From Verticillium longisporum (lineage: Eukaryota; Ascomycota; Sordariomycetes; Glomerellales; Plectosphaerellaceae), in assembly GCA_019188255.1 (NCBI GenBank), contig JAETXT010000004.1, positions 1,550,001-1,614,000 on the forward strand: a stretch of 64,000 nucleotides of DNA, given 5' to 3'. Positions 24,001-36,794 of this stretch are shown here, piece by piece. The translations under genes were made by a program, and so were the position numbers. The notes under the pieces are model-generated. The model saw nothing but the letters and a program-made list of their open reading frames with translations, searched no databases and was not told the origin of the DNA. Position 1 is the first letter of the stretch; each line of letters starts with the position of its first letter.

Positions 24001-25625
24001 CATGTTCGGATTGTGTACATGTAGGGCCACGAAGCTCAAGAACCCTGTCGAGGCGGGCCCCGGACAGACACGGAGTTTGTCAATATGCCGGATCCAAGAC
24101 CTCCTTCTTGACAGCCTGGCCAAGGTGGAAAGGGAAGGGATCGTTGCGCCATACCCTCGAGTATTCCTCTGTCATACCTGAGGTCGAGGGGCTGTCGACG
24201 CATGAGCAATGTATGATTTCGCAAATTTCGGGCAACATAGGATACACGGCGTGATTCAAGTTGGCTGTTGGTGTTTGCAGGACTTCTCAATTACCACGCG
24301 GCGATCATTGGAAGATCATGGAATATTGGCAGCAGGGCAGTGAGACGAGAGAAATGCTGCTTGTGGCTTCGCAGCAGCCCGCAATGCTTGCGTTGGACCG
24401 ACATGTCCAAGGACGGATGTAAACGGAACGGCCGGTAGATCTTGCCTCACCGAGCTTCATAAGTGAGAAGTTTTTTGTGACAATCGCGAGTCGTGTCGGG
24501 GCACCGGACATCTTGGCCATTCCTCGGTGATGAAATGAATGATCCTCCATGATTATGCCAAACATGGTCTCGCAAGGTGATGTGCGCGATGATCAGAGGG
24601 CCAACAGCAAAGAATGGTGTGACGGGTCTTATGGAGCATGATTGACGAGGATTTAGACCGGCTTCATTCGATTGTTCTCAACCGGTGGTACAGAAAGACG
24701 AGCAGCGTTCAGTACCTTAGTAGGTAGTTGGTGTGGGAAAGGCAGCAATGACAGGAACCGTAGGGTCGATTCGTGCCTGGCAGGTACACTGATGAGGCTG
24801 ACATGTTCCCGTGGCGCACGTCAAGCGTGGCGGGCCTGATCGGCACAGGCTCGCAACGTCCCTAACCCTTGGCACCGTTACAGCCCAGACAGCCCTCGTG
24901 GCCCTCCCATCTCATCTTGGGTTGCATCGTCGACGCCTGCATCAACGGTTCCCTCTCAACGCCCACGGAGGGACCCATCCAGACCCTTGTTACGACCATT
25001 TGACGACCATTTCAGCTCTCACCAAGAGACTACTCGACCTCGCTTATGTTCTCAATCATGATCAATGCCATTGATCACTCCCCGCTTCCACGCCCTCGGA
25101 CCTTTGATCTTCACCCAGCCCGCTCGCACCTGCCACTGAGGTTACAGCAGCCCCGCGGCGGACCGACTCAACCGAACATACAGAGGGCCAGAGCAGAAGA
25201 ATCTGATTGCCTCCGTCAATGCACCATCACAACACTGCATTCCATCATCAAAGTCGTGCCACAACGGTGCGCCCACGCACGCTACCCCCGACACGAGACA
25301 CGATAACGGCGTCCCCAAGTCCCAAGTCCCAAGTCCCAAGCATGGGAAACTAACTCCAAGCGGACCCCCATGCCCTACCTAGGCTCCCCAGGGTTCTCCC
25401 CCCCAAGCGAGTGGCACCCTTCAGCTCGTCGACGCCTCACGACTCGACAGCTTGACTCGATTTGACCAGCATCGTCGGCTTCTTCGCGTGCCGGCGACAC
25501 ACACGCGAGGCCAGGCAGTCGGGCAAAGGCACAGACAGCTACCTACCTAGTAGGTACCGTATGCAGAGCAAACCAGGCTCAGCAACCACCCACAACGTAT
25601 ATTCTACCAGCATTGTAGTCAGCAG

Positions 25626-25665
<40 letters not shown>

Positions 25666-26576
25666 CGGCACTAGAACTGACGCACGCCCCTAGACTTTCC
25701 CTAATCCGTCGCTTTCCCGACGATCTGGCGCGCAGGTGCGGTGCCAGCGCGGCCGCGTAACGATGGAGTCTTCTTTTTGGTGCGACAGCCAGCGATGGAG
25801 CGACAAGCATGCAACAGCTTCCCGGCCGATAACACGCCAATTAAGCCTGTCACGAACTGCGCCTTCGACCCATTGCTGCCGTCGACGCTGACACCTGAAG
25901 CACGCCTGTCTACCATGCTCATCGCCCGTCCTGCCCTGCACAGATGGGCAGCTTGTTTGGGACGCCCCCTTTTGAAACGGCAACATCCCTGCTCAACCCC
26001 AACTCCAAGCCCGACTCTCACGCCTGGCCCACCCCCTCCCCGCCGTGGACTGCGGCGGCCGATGTCATCGTAGCCTTCGTCTGCCATGGCCCCTCTCTTT
26101 ACCTGAGAACTCCTTCGACTGGGAGCTGGCTCCGTACGGGGAACCGTTTTGAAACCAGCCAGTACATGTACACCGCGCGCAGGTTATCGATGACGACCCT
26201 TCGATAACCTTTTGCCCTGTGCCGGCTAAGGTGGCTCGACGACAGGGATCGATGGTCGCAAACCGTTCCTGCCGTCCGCGATGCTACGCCAGGCAAGCCC
26301 CCAGACTTGGTAAGCCAAGACCGTCAACCAGACTTGGGGCCAGACACTTTTAATTCATCCTCACCTCGCCTCTTCGCTCGACCCTTTTCCCCCGTGCGTG
26401 CGTTTCCTCCGTGCTCTCTGGGAGAGTCAAGTATATGTGTTTACGGCCGGTTCATTTGTTTGCAGTTCACCAACCAACGTTCCGCTGCTCTCTTTGTTTT
26501 ATCGTTTGTTTGCTATTGTGCTGGTTCGCATCACCGACCTTCTCTCAAGACTCTCACTCTGTTACAGCAAGACCTC
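21058..26576. other. Gene-poor region of 5.5 kb
   Basis: I could not support any gene. Open frames are below about 110 codons, overlap on both strands and carry no domain I recognise. The stretch 22.2-24.7 kb looks less GC-rich than the flanking coding DNA. A TATATAA-like word is at about 21973, but no convincing reading frame follows. TACCTA/TAGGTA words occur near 24717, 25377 and 25541-25557, and a (CT)n microsatellite at 25628-25661. The segment 23791-24123 (minus) reads protein-like in part (LSFVALHVHNPN, DPGNAALHARY), but I found no supporting exons. Confidence 0.5.
25628..25661. repeat. (CT)n microsatellite
   Basis: About 16 CT dinucleotides in the gene-poor region. Confidence 0.9.
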
Positions 26577-27703
26577 ATGGCGAGACCCAAGGCAATCTTC
26601 CATAATGCGTCCGTATCAACATTGGTGAACCTGTCAGTACCGACCCCCAACATCCCTCTACACTCTCGCCTCGAGCTCATGTTTTACCTTGTAGATCATC
26701 AAAGCAAGGCGTGGCACGCGTGCTTGTCGGCATTGAACAGAGGGAGTTTCGGGTCAACAAGAAGCTCCTCAGCGCCACGTCCCAGTTCTTCAGAGACCAG
26801 CTCGATGCCACCCCCGCCGGCATACTCCAGCTGTCACTGGTGCAGAAGTCCGTTCCGGTATGGCTTCCTCAACAGACGTCGTCGACTCCCATTCAACTGC
26901 TCGATGAATCCCCTGCCATGTTCGAGCTCTTTACGGTTTGGCTCCATCAGCGCGACGCCTTCCGTCGCCACCTCGACGACATGATTGCGATGGTCAGCGA
27001 TGCCCCTGAAGAGACTAGCGAGTGCTTCCATTGGGCCCTCGTCAACCTCCACATCTTCGCCGCGAAACACGACCTTGACCAGCTCCAGGATATGGCCATC
27101 GATGCCCTGCAGGACCTGTACCTTCGTTGTGACTGGGATGTCACTCCCGAGTTTGACACCTGCCTCTTCGGCGAGCGCGGGGCGAGGACCACCATGAGAC
27201 TCCGACGCTGGGCTACAGCCATGGTTGCGTGGTCCATCGCCGGCGGTCCATGCCACCCGCGGGACCAGGACGCCAACTGCCTCTTCGAGCCTCTGCTCAA
27301 ACAATTCTCCGACTTCAACGCCGAGTATGTCTTGCACGTCGCCAAGTTAAACAAGGGGAAACTGGACGCCCGAATCAAGAACCCCCAACTGCGGATCCCT
27401 GCCAACAAACTCCGTAACGACGAGCGCCAGTTTGGATTCCGTCAATGCTCGTTTCACACGCACCGTGCCGCTGTCGGTGAACGCAGATGCCCGCATGCAG
27501 CCACCAGCATGGAGCTCGATAACTATCCCATGCTGGTGCCGCTCATCATTGACATTGTCCCGTACAAGTCTTCGAGATTCGTCAAGCACGTCAAGTCACC
27601 CTCGTGTCCTGCAGCCCCTCTACGCCATTATGAATACCCTGCCGAGGTGCCGATGCCGCTCCAGGCAGCCAGACCCCTGGCCAACGCAGCCGTGGCTGGA
27701 TAA
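26577..27703 (+). CDS. BTB/POZ domain protein
   Basis: The body from about 26700 to the stop at 27703 is a single open exon with a fungal BTB domain: VLVGIEQREFRVNKKLLSATSQFF at the start, then IQLLDESPAMFELFTVWL, then FAAKHDLDQLQDMAIDALQDLYLR. These blocks match the usual order in fungal BTB proteins. Near the C-terminus CSFHTHR...CP resembles the Cys/His cluster often seen at the end of this family. The 5' end is uncertain: an ATG at 26577 followed by a small first exon (to 26632) and an intron to 26694 gives an in-frame product, but the donor GTCAGT is weak. Such proteins usually mediate dimerisation or act as CUL3 adaptors; no specific function is known here. No neighbour suggests a role. 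Confidence 0.6.
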
Positions 27704-30062
27704 ACCACCACCGAATTCCCCCTAGTCGGATTGATTCTCGACATGGGGCACGAATATTCTTCACTTCTACAGACCGAGCCCGTCCCTGCAGCCCTTGGGA
27801 CCTGGCTTGACCACCATCACCGCCCGACGCCACCCCTCCACAAAAGCCTGTTGGGGTCGACTCGACATCTAGCGAGAGTCTCAAGTGCACAGCACACAGA
27901 ACACAGCACAACGCCCAGGCCGCTTTCAGCATCTGCTCGCTGTCGATAAGTCTACAGTCCCGTCGTCTCGTTTTCCGAACGAGTGACCAAGCCGTAGCCC
28001 CTTTGAGGCCTGGGTTAGTCGCTTATCGGCTTAGCGCGCTTAGTCCTTCAAACACCAGATCCGTGGTTACCGGACTGAAAGGGGTCACTGTCCGCCGAGA
28101 ATGGGATCGTAGCGCACTAGGCACCTGCGCGTCGCTCGATCGCGGCTAAGTCAAGCGGTGCACGGGGTATCTCGTTCAACTCCGGCCCTCTGGCATGGAG
28201 AGCGTGTTGTGGGCTTAGTCGCAACGAGACGTCCAAGCTCGAGGCGCACCGCGTTGGGCGCACGGTGAGGGATGACGGCTCTTGCCGAGAGAGCATCGGC
28301 GATCATGGCTGCGCCGTGTCGAGATGCTCCTCGCCGCCGACCGGATCGGGCAGCACATCCTCACGAGGGAACCGAACGGCTTGCGAGACGGAGGCTCGAA
28401 TGGTCAACTTTATCTTTGCTGTAATTTTTTATTCCCTCCTTTCGGAAAACCCACAAACATGCAAACAAACAGATATTTACTTAGTAGCAAGAATCAAACA
28501 AAGCTGGCCTTGACAACTTGATGACCCTCGAGCGAACGTGTGAGCTGCTGCTTCCTCTGTCGGTACTTGAAATTGGGCGTAACTGGAGTCCGGCACAGAC
28601 ACGTCGATCACAGATGCGCCGGTCTTTAGGGAAATGTCCGGCGCTGTACGCTCGATCCGCGTACCTGCATGCCGGACTTCTCCTTTGAGACCTCCGAGGT
28701 CGAAGCCCGTCCGCGCCGATGGCGTCGTCATTGTCTATGAAGTTCACGTGCGTGAGGGCCGTCATCCTGATTCCAGAGCAGCCCTGCTGAATACTCGAGA
28801 AGCAAGCCAAAAGTCCTGTCGAACACCACAACTGACGACGCATCCTCCTGTATCCGTGAATGCATATCCACGCCAGGCCGTCCATACACCCCTCCACCCA
28901 ATGCAAACCCTAAGACCACGAACAACCCTCCAAGCTAAATCAAGTGCCGCCTCATTCCAAATTAGGAATGATAGAAAAAAAGCCAGCAAGAAGGGGTCCG
29001 CGACAGCATCAGACCGTTCCACCCAGGAACAAGGCCGTGGAGCGGTCGTGCCCCGGCCATGAAACACCCGTCCCGAGGGACGCCGCACGTCCCCTGCTAG
29101 ATCGCCGCCCGTGGAGGAGTACCGCAAACGAAAAGAAACAGGCTCGAGGAAACAAAGAAATGCCCCGAATCTGTTTGCATTGTCCCGTGGGCCAGTACTG
29201 TTGAGAAGGAATCGGGAAGCGCATGGGTTGAGAAACATGCTGTTTCAGAGTCGGGTTGATCTTCCGAGAATAAACAAAAAGAAGCCCAGGACGCTCCTCC
29301 GCCTGAGATCAGATGAAGCGACTCCGGCGCTGCTAGCCTTGCTTCTCTTGCCTCGCCTGAAAAAAGACGGGCGAGAGCCGAAAACGGGGACTGTGCGGAT
29401 TTCGTCACCCTGCCGTTCAGCTCGTGAAAAAAGTCACATTTAGATCAAACAAACACGGTCACGGCGGGACGGCGGTCAGGGTCGGTCAGCGTGCGGGAGA
29501 ACATCTCGATTGGGTTCATCTATTCGTCGCTCGCTCGTGGAGGTGGCACAGGGCTCGTGCCATGGTTCCCTTCATCGCCTCGTATCCCCCGCCCCGGGTC
29601 GTCAAGCTCCCGTGTCCGCGCTGAAACGGAAACAAGAGACTCATCGCCGTCAGGATCGGCGCCCATCATGCCCTGGTATTCGTGTCGTCATATCATTCAT
29701 TCGTTCCCGTCTCATCAAGAGAGGCGCAGTATCCTCCACGGGCCCTGCCAAAAAGAGAGAAAAAAAAAAAAAGGAAGCAGCCATCGACAAGCAGAAAGCC
29801 AGGGGTGAATACAAGACAAAAGACACCTGTCGTAACACCGACAGGGTCTGTGTGCGTTTGTCTCGGCCCCGAATTATGTGAAGCCAGAAAAATGTGATGC
29901 AGAATCGAAAAGATCAAGACTAAAACGGAAGAAATAGGCGCGGAGCCAGGAGAAGTGAAGAATGGTCACGAGAAAAAGTCATAAAGCATCGCATGAGATC
30001 TTGACAAGATATGACAGGGCACGATGCGCATGTGTTTGAGAATGTCATATGCAAAAACGCCT
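27704..30062. other. Intergenic region of 2.4 kb
   Basis: No gene is supported. A GC-rich part (about 28010-28400) contains the repeated words GGTTAG/GCTTAG and no usable frame. An A run is at 29760-29773. The last part is the 3' flank of the minus-strand gene ending at 30063. Confidence 0.5.
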
Positions 30063-32006
30063 TCAGAATGGCGACTCGGATCGACGGCGGCTGTCGTGTC
30101 GTCGAAGCTCCCTGAGGCGCTCATCAAGATATGCCAGGTGGCCGACCAAGCCACGTGGTGGCGTCGCGTTGGGGACTTCTCGTGGCTGTTGTACCGTTGC
30201 GTAAGGCTTGGAAACAGCCGCGGCATTCCGCTCGTCCGGCTTGGTGTACCGGTTAGGAAAAGAAAAGCTCGAGGATGATGTTGTGAATGGTGAGCCGAGG
30301 CGAGCTGGCGCATTCGCGGCAGCAGTGAGTCCCCTTTGGAACTGGGGTTGGGGCGGCGGCAGCGACTGGTTCACTCCGAGCGATAGGGGAAACAGCTCAG
30401 CCAAGTTGGTCCGCGGTACAAACAGCTTATCGAGCTTGTGGCTGTCGGTCGAGCTGTAGGCAACCTTGTCGACGAGCGGCTCCGTCGGTTGTGTCCAAAA
30501 ATCGGAGGCAAGGCTGGGTCGCTTCGTTTTGCGGGGCTCGACTGACGACTGGCGGGACCTGCGCTTCTGCGTGTTGGATCGGCTACGGGCCAGCTTGACG
30601 GGCGACTGTAGACCGCGGCGGGGCCCGCACGTGCTGCTTTGCCTGGCTGGGCCCTGGGCGGCAGAAGCACCCATGACGTTCGACGAGCTCGGCCCGTAGC
30701 TTTTCGTGGTAAATGGAGATGCCAGCCGGCGGCGTCCGATGGTGGGTATATCTGGCACTTCTGATTTCGGCTCGGGCGTGGACGCGGCTGGCGCCGCAAC
30801 GGGTTCCGGCGTCGACTGTGTCAGTTGGGCCAGCGGGCCCCGGGGCTGCATCGACGCAGCCGTGCTTAGCGTCAGGGACATGACCATGTCCCTCGAAGAG
30901 AAGGCAGAGGGTGTCGGTGTCGAGCGACGATTCCAGAATCTGGTGGCGGTGCGGCCGAATGGTGTTGGGCTGTGCTTGATGTACTGACTGGCGCGCATGC
31001 CGTGTGACGAGGCCTTGAGCTTGCAGAGCTCCCGTAGGTGAGCGCGCGTGGCGGCGTAGGTGTGCGGCCACTGCAGATAGGTACTAGAATCGGGGGTTGG
31101 CGTGTGGGTGCCGGCGCCGCTCTTCGGCCTCGGCCCACGCCAACTCCTCTTCGTCTCCCGGGCCACACGAGCGCAGACACCTTGTGGAGGGACGCCAGAC
31201 TTGCTGTTGCGGACGGGGGTGATGCTCGGGTCCTGGAGATAGGTGAGATAGGTCGACCACAGATGATCGCTCATTGGCCTGGTCCAGGCCGCCTTCCTCA
31301 TCTTGGAGGCTTTGGATGTCGTTTGCGAGTAGGCGTTGGCCGACTTGCTGGGCTCCTCAAAGTGATATCGGAAGCCGAGGTCGCTTGGATCTACGACCGA
31401 GGCACACTGGAGCTCGTCAGAGGTGATGGAGTAGCGGCTGAAAAGCGAGGCACTGGTGTGTGTAGACCGCGCAGTGGAGGGACGACTCGACTCCCACTCG
31501 GCTGAGGAATCGTCGCCGTCGTCGTCATCTTCGCTGGTGACGGCCGAGTCCCTCGACCAGTTGGGGTATCGCCTCGGGGAGAGGGACGGGGCGTAGCCGG
31601 GTGCCGGGGTCTTGGGGGGCGAAACTGTCCTCCCTCGAATGCTGTTGCCCATGTCGAGATCGTCAAGATACCTCGTGTTGGCGAGATCCGAACACGTCAT
31701 GCCCGTCATGTTCTCGTCGGACGCCATGGTAGCGCTCTCTTCGATGCTGGGAATAGGCACGTCGGCAGCGGCGACCGATGCCAGAAACTGTTGGGTCGGG
31801 GCGTTGAAGCTGGAGACGACACGCCTCTTGAGCTTGAATCTGGGACGAGGTGGCGACGGTGGCTGCAGCATGCTGCTGTCGAGGCTCTGGTCGTGGTCGG
31901 CGTCGGCGGTGGCGGGGGGTTCTGGTGTCTTGGGCTCGGCAGAGTCGGTGTCGTGGTAGCGGAACCCCTTGGGGAGCGTGGCAGCTCCGGAATGTGAAGA
32001 GGCCAT
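30063..32006 (-). CDS. Large Ser/Pro-rich protein of unknown function with a conserved-looking Trp-rich block
   Basis: A single uninterrupted frame of 648 codons. The ATG at 32006 (MASSHSGAATLPKGFRYHD) is preferred over upstream in-frame ATGs because the preceding stretch is Pro/Arg low-complexity. The sequence is mostly disordered: Ser/Pro/Thr-rich, with acidic TSEDDDDGDDSS and basic patches such as KLKRRVV and TQKRRSR. One segment, about residues 235-335, looks ordered: RKAAWTRPMSDHLWSTYLTYLQD, then GVPPQGVCARVARETKRSW, and further on YLQWPHTYAATRAHLRELCKLK. Its Trp/Leu spacing suggests a small helical, perhaps DNA- or protein-binding unit, but I do not recognise the family. Serine-proline sites (SPPKTPAP, SPRRYP) would suit phosphoregulation. 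Nuclear localisation is plausible from the basic patches. Function unknown. Confidence 0.75.
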   Translation of the reverse strand: MASSHSGAATLPKGFRYHDTDSAEPKTPEPPATADADHDQSLDSSMLQPPSPPRPRFKLKRRVVSSFNAPTQQFLASVAAADVPIPSIEESATMASDENMTGMTCSDLANTRYLDDLDMGNSIRGRTVSPPKTPAPGYAPSLSPRRYPNWSRDSAVTSEDDDDGDDSSAEWESSRPSTARSTHTSASLFSRYSITSDELQCASVVDPSDLGFRYHFEEPSKSANAYSQTTSKASKMRKAAWTRPMSDHLWSTYLTYLQDPSITPVRNSKSGVPPQGVCARVARETKRSWRGPRPKSGAGTHTPTPDSSTYLQWPHTYAATRAHLRELCKLKASSHGMRASQYIKHSPTPFGRTATRFWNRRSTPTPSAFSSRDMVMSLTLSTAASMQPRGPLAQLTQSTPEPVAAPAASTPEPKSEVPDIPTIGRRRLASPFTTKSYGPSSSNVMGASAAQGPARQSSTCGPRRGLQSPVKLARSRSNTQKRRSRQSSVEPRKTKRPSLASDFWTQPTEPLVDKVAYSSTDSHKLDKLFVPRTNLAELFPLSLGVNQSLPPPQPQFQRGLTAAANAPARLGSPFTTSSSSFSFPNRYTKPDERNAAAVSKPYATVQQPREVPNATPPRGLVGHLAYLDERLRELRRHDSRRRSESPF

Positions 32007-35000
32007 GATGACTGAGGGGGGAGGGGGGTGTTGCGCTCGGCGGCGCGGGGGGGGACCTTTTGTCGGAATGTTGCGCCCTGCAGGTCTCAGATGAATGCCG
32101 AATGACTGGTTTTGCGTGGTTCGTGCTTTGCGCAAGCCTTTGGAGGGTTGCGCGCAAAAGGTTGATCGATGCGACAAGTCGTCGCAAAGAGCGGGCGGTG
32201 GGTCTGGCTCTGATAAGTCGCGCGTGCCGTTTGGATTATGGGGCGACAGCGTCTTCAAGAGGGACTCGAGGATCTCATAATACTACTGGATTCGTCGTCG
32301 TAAGGTCGTTTGATGGTCGGAGGTTTTGACTGGCGTGGTTCGTTGAGAGGGGTGGGTAAAAAAAGGAAAATGCTGGCTGAAGCGTGGCGTCCGTGTTGTT
32401 GTGTTTTGGATTGTTGACTTTGGGCGGTCGAATGTTTTGCGCCGTTGCCTAGGAGATGGAAGTGGACGTTTGAATTTGCCCCTCGTAAATTTGTTTCTTT
32501 TGAACGACCGGCGATGGAGGCCGCAAGCGACGGCGGGAAAAAAGAACGTCTGCGGTAAGAAGGAGATGTAGGAGAGGAATGGGCGAGACAGGATGTGTCG
32601 GCCGGGAAGGCGGTCGGTGTAGGGGTGACTGGGAGGAGGGAGGAGGGAGGAGGGAGGAGACGGGAAGGTCAGGCCTGGTCAGGCTTGCGCGCACCCATCG
32701 AGCGAATCTAGCGCAGCGGGAAGGGAAGAGTGGGGGGGAAAGAGGAAGGAGGACGGAGGACGGGGGGACACCAGACAGAGTTGGGAGGAAGGCGAGGCAA
32801 AGACCAAAGGTGGGACAACTGGCGGGAACCCACTGAACACGCAGTCGGGGGGGGGGGCCTTTGAGCCTTGCGGTCCTGGGAGCCTTGAGGCCTTGGAACT
32901 AGGGACACTGGTTGACTGGGACTGGGACCTTGGATATTTTCCTAGCGCTTGGGGATTTCCGGTTCTGTGAGAGGAAAGGCCGGACGAGCAGTGGGGCCAG
33001 CTGGGAAATCCGAAAGACGCTACCAGGGGGGGTGGCAGGGGACCGGGGGCCGGGAGGGGTGGAGGAGGAGAAGACGGTGACAGGCTTTGCCAGTGGATGC
33101 CACGACCTCAGGGTTTTTCCTGCCAGGTGCAGGTCCAGGTGCAGGTCCAGGATGAGGTTCAGTGCAGGGTCCGTCCTCTGTCTGTCCGTGCCAGGCACCT
33201 TAGGTATGGTGGGGTTCGAGGTGGATTGCAGTCAGGCGCCTGATTCTGTGGTATTCCCTGTCCGCGTTTGTGTGTGCTTGTTGTACCTGGGCTTGCTGGG
33301 TAGTTCGTCGTCAGGCCTTCGAAGAGTCGGTCTGGCCAGCCCTGACCTTCAGGGCTTGTTTGATGGAGTGGAGTGGGCGATCCGAAACGAGTAGTGCGAG
33401 GATCCAGAGCCACCAGATCGTGAACCCCCAGCTCTCATCAATTCTTAGCGAGGACCGTCTCCGCAACTCGCTGTCAGCTTCTCTCCCTCCGTGCAAGTAC
33501 CTTAGGTACGGCCTCTATGCAAGTAGGTACGGAGACACACATGACGAGAGGAGGAGGAGACGGGTGATCTGTTCATTCGTGTGAGCCCATCCGCCGTGCT
33601 TCAGGTTGTGCAGAAGGCTTGCAAGTGTAGTGCAGTGCAGCGCAGTGCAGCGCAGCGAACGCCGTGCAGCGATCGCCCGCCAGTCATCCATCCAGTTGGG
33701 CAGGGACCCCAAATGACTTTTATCCGTGGGGGGGAATGTACCGGTATGTTATGCTATGTTCCGTCCTTTTCCAGACGTGGACCTTGGCCGAAACGCCTCG
33801 TCGTTGGCTCGTTGGCTCGTTGGCTTTGCTGTTGCACTGAGGGGAGGGGGAAAGTGCTGCGACTGTGACAGCGTACCAGAGGCGCCCGGGCAGAGGACGC
33901 TTGCCGTCATCTTGCTGCGGCAGCTCGCTCTGCAGCGACTCTGCAGCCCGTCAAGTCTTTGAGAGTTGGACGAGTGGATGATGGCGTGTTTCGAGTGCGT
34001 GTGAATAACGGGTCCTCTTCTTTCTCTACATTCCAGCCCTGGCTTTGTTGGACGCCAAAGTTGGTGTCCACCGCGGCAGAGACACACAAACGGCTGGACA
34101 CGAGAGAAGTGGATGGGAGTCGGCCTTGCGTGAGACACCACTCCAGCTCTCCACTTTGTTAGTGCTGGCTGGCCTGGAGGATGATTGGGGGTAGGGTTCG
34201 GTTCGAATGGGGTTTTTTTCGGGGGCTGATCCGTTGGCCTGCCTCGTGCTTGTCAAGGCAAGGTACAGCTCAAAAATGCGAGTGGCGGCGGCTGGTGGTC
34301 GGCAAGCCTCAGTCCAAGTGATCCACGTTTGGCCTATCTCTTTGATTTGTTTTCTTCGTCGGCTGTTGGTGTTTCTGAGGAAGCCGTCGCAATTGGGAGC
34401 ACACTGTAGCGATCGAGAGTCTTGTCAGTGTTGGCCAATTTTCCCTCTGTCCATGACCTGTCCATGACCTGCGAGCCAAGTTGGTCATGGAAAGAATGCG
34501 GGACGATGAGGAGTTCACTTAGATCGTCGCGGGACGACGGGGAAGGGGGATGGCCAGATACCGGAATCAGCGCTGGCAGCCCGGCCGGCAGCGTAACGTC
34601 ACGGATCGCGATGGGCGATTGCACGCGGGAGCCCTTGGACGCCTGGCCTGGACTTGGGACGATTGGGTGTTCAGTGCCCCCCCCCCCTCCTCTGACGTGT
34701 GGATGGAGAGGGGAAGTCGTCAGCTGGCGCGTCGAGACGCGAACTAGACGCGTCAAGAACGCGCCATCGGCCATCTTTTAGTGGTACCTAGTGCCTTCCT
34801 CGACAGGCCGGGCGGTGCTAAGTACCTCCAGGTTGCTGTCACATGTCATGCCTTTTTGCTGCTGCTCCTCTGCGTAGCTCCCATGCAAGCTCCTGCTCCT
34901 GCTCTTGCTCTTGCTCAACCTGGATGTCAGTGCAGCCATGGTCACTGAAGCAGGTCGCACGTTTCACTGACCTTGTCTCAACGTCCACAGCAGACGCACT

Positions 35001-36794
35001 TTGCTGGCAGTACGACACGCGGCACCCAAGGGCTTCAGCATCCCAGTATCCTGGTAGACGTGGCTTTGTCGACAGACATCCTCATTAAACTGTTGGTCAC
35101 TTGAGCCCGTTGGCGACCTTTGTTGCTCTGTTTCACGACCGCCCTGTTCCAGGACGAGGTTCCTCTCGGACTGGACCTCTGCGATCAGCCAAATACCATG
35201 TACCGTACATACCACTCCTCCCACAGCGGTGAGTCGATCCCGGCAATTGGCGGGCGGGGGTGTGACAAGAAGGGGGGAGGGGTCCCGGCCACAGCAAACG
35301 CCAAAGGTTATCACACGCACGTCGCATCACATCACCAGCCCCCCCAGGCAGCGCTCTATTCTCACGCCATGTCCTCCCGGAACATCTCCCTTGACACCCA
35401 CCGGGCGAAAAAGACGCCTAGCTTCAGCGCTTCGCTTACTCCTCTCATCCTGCTGACGGCCGAGCGACTCGAGCCATGGATCGGACGCCATGCACGCCAT
35501 GAGAGAGAACGGGACGGCGAAAGTGACGGCGCAGACGCTATCAGGTGTGCCGGAGCTTGCGGCGTTCTTCACCATCGGGGCGGTCGGCCTCTTGATTGGC
35601 GGTACTAAGTCGCAGGCTACGAGTGCACCAATATGCTTCCAGTTAGGCCATGTCATCATGATGCCCTGCTTTTGTACTGTAGCAGGTACTGTAGCAGGTA
35701 GGGACTCGACGCTTATGACTGTCAAACCACTGAAGTGACGTGCACCGGGCTCGAACATGTGGCAGATCCCGGTTGTCGTTTGGACAGAGACACGGTCTGA
35801 GGTTTCTGCCTGAGGCCCAGCCTGGGGAGAGATGTAATTGATGTTCGTGCAGCCGGTGCTACGAATCACACTGTCGAACCTTGCGATCTCCATCCTGGTG
35901 TGCGTTCTTCTTTGCATTTTGTCCATCACCGCATAACCGGAGCCAGTGTCACCAGTCGGACCGGCTTAGTGAGAGAGGGGTGCTGTGCGTTGGCATGGTT
36001 CGGGCGAACCTTGCGTTCTTGTGAAAGTCGGGCGGCCATTGTTCCCAGCGCCGCTGAAGATACGAGGCGCGCGTCATACGACCTGGCATTCCCTCGTGTT
36101 GTATCGATGGGCATTGAGGCAGACCGCCGGCGCTAGACTCACAGATACGGATACGCTAGTTGAGCATTCGTTCGCGTTGTTATCTACCTACCTAGGTAGG
36201 GGAAGTACGTCAAAGCATTCTGAAGATGACTGTAAGAGTCAATACATGTACTGACAGTCATTCGGGGTCCCGTCAGGACCCAAGCTTTCTTCGGTGCGCA
36301 CGTTCCGCCCTGCAATCGTCCGTCTACCGACTCCAGTGTCGGGCATTTGATCCTTGGCTGAAACCCTCATTGACGCTCTTTTGCCCCGTACGGCTGCGGG
36401 ACTCGGCCGAAACCCCCTTCCTCCGTGGACGCTTGACTGCCGCCCGCTGACAGTTGGTGATGTTGACGCCCCTCCGACGTCCAGGCCACCGGTTGCCATC
36501 ACCGAATGTCCTTCACCATGCTGGGTCCAGCAGGCAGGCACGCAGCTCAAAGCGGGTCGTGGGCTGCACTTGCTCCACAGGCGGGAGGAATGGGCACGTC
36601 GGCCCCTCCTGCCTTGTGTTGCGCACCTCGTTGCTTTGATCGACGAATCAGAGGTTACATGTACATGGTACTCACGACACTGAGCTGAGCCACGTCACTG
36701 GAAGCTCCACAACTCTTGACATGTCCCCCACGACTTCCATCCCACAACTTGGATAGAAGTGGCAGGAAAACGAGGCGCCAAAGGCACGACAACC
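32007..36794. other. Intergenic region of 4.8 kb with purine-rich tracts
   Basis: Divergent region between the unknown protein gene (minus) and the Rtg2-like gene (plus). No gene is supported. It contains GGAGGA-type purine tracts at about 32628-32670, CAG/GCA-rich repeats at about 33625-33672, TAGGTAC words near 33488-33530 and TACCTACCTAGGTAGG at 36184-36199. Short open frames on both strands carry no domains. Confidence 0.5.

Noticed and set aside
23791..24123. Possible coding exon on the minus strand
   Set aside because: Part of it reads protein-like, but there is no recognisable domain, no good splice partners and no clear start.
28010..28400. Possible mobile-element fragment
   Set aside because: Repeated short words are present, but no terminal repeats or transposase motifs could be identified.
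32912..33394. 160-codon plus-strand open frame
   Set aside because: Composition is dominated by low-complexity Gly/Arg/Ser stretches from purine-rich DNA; no domain.
35120..35608. 162-codon plus-strand open frame
   Set aside because: No domain, and overlapping frames on the other strand are equally long.
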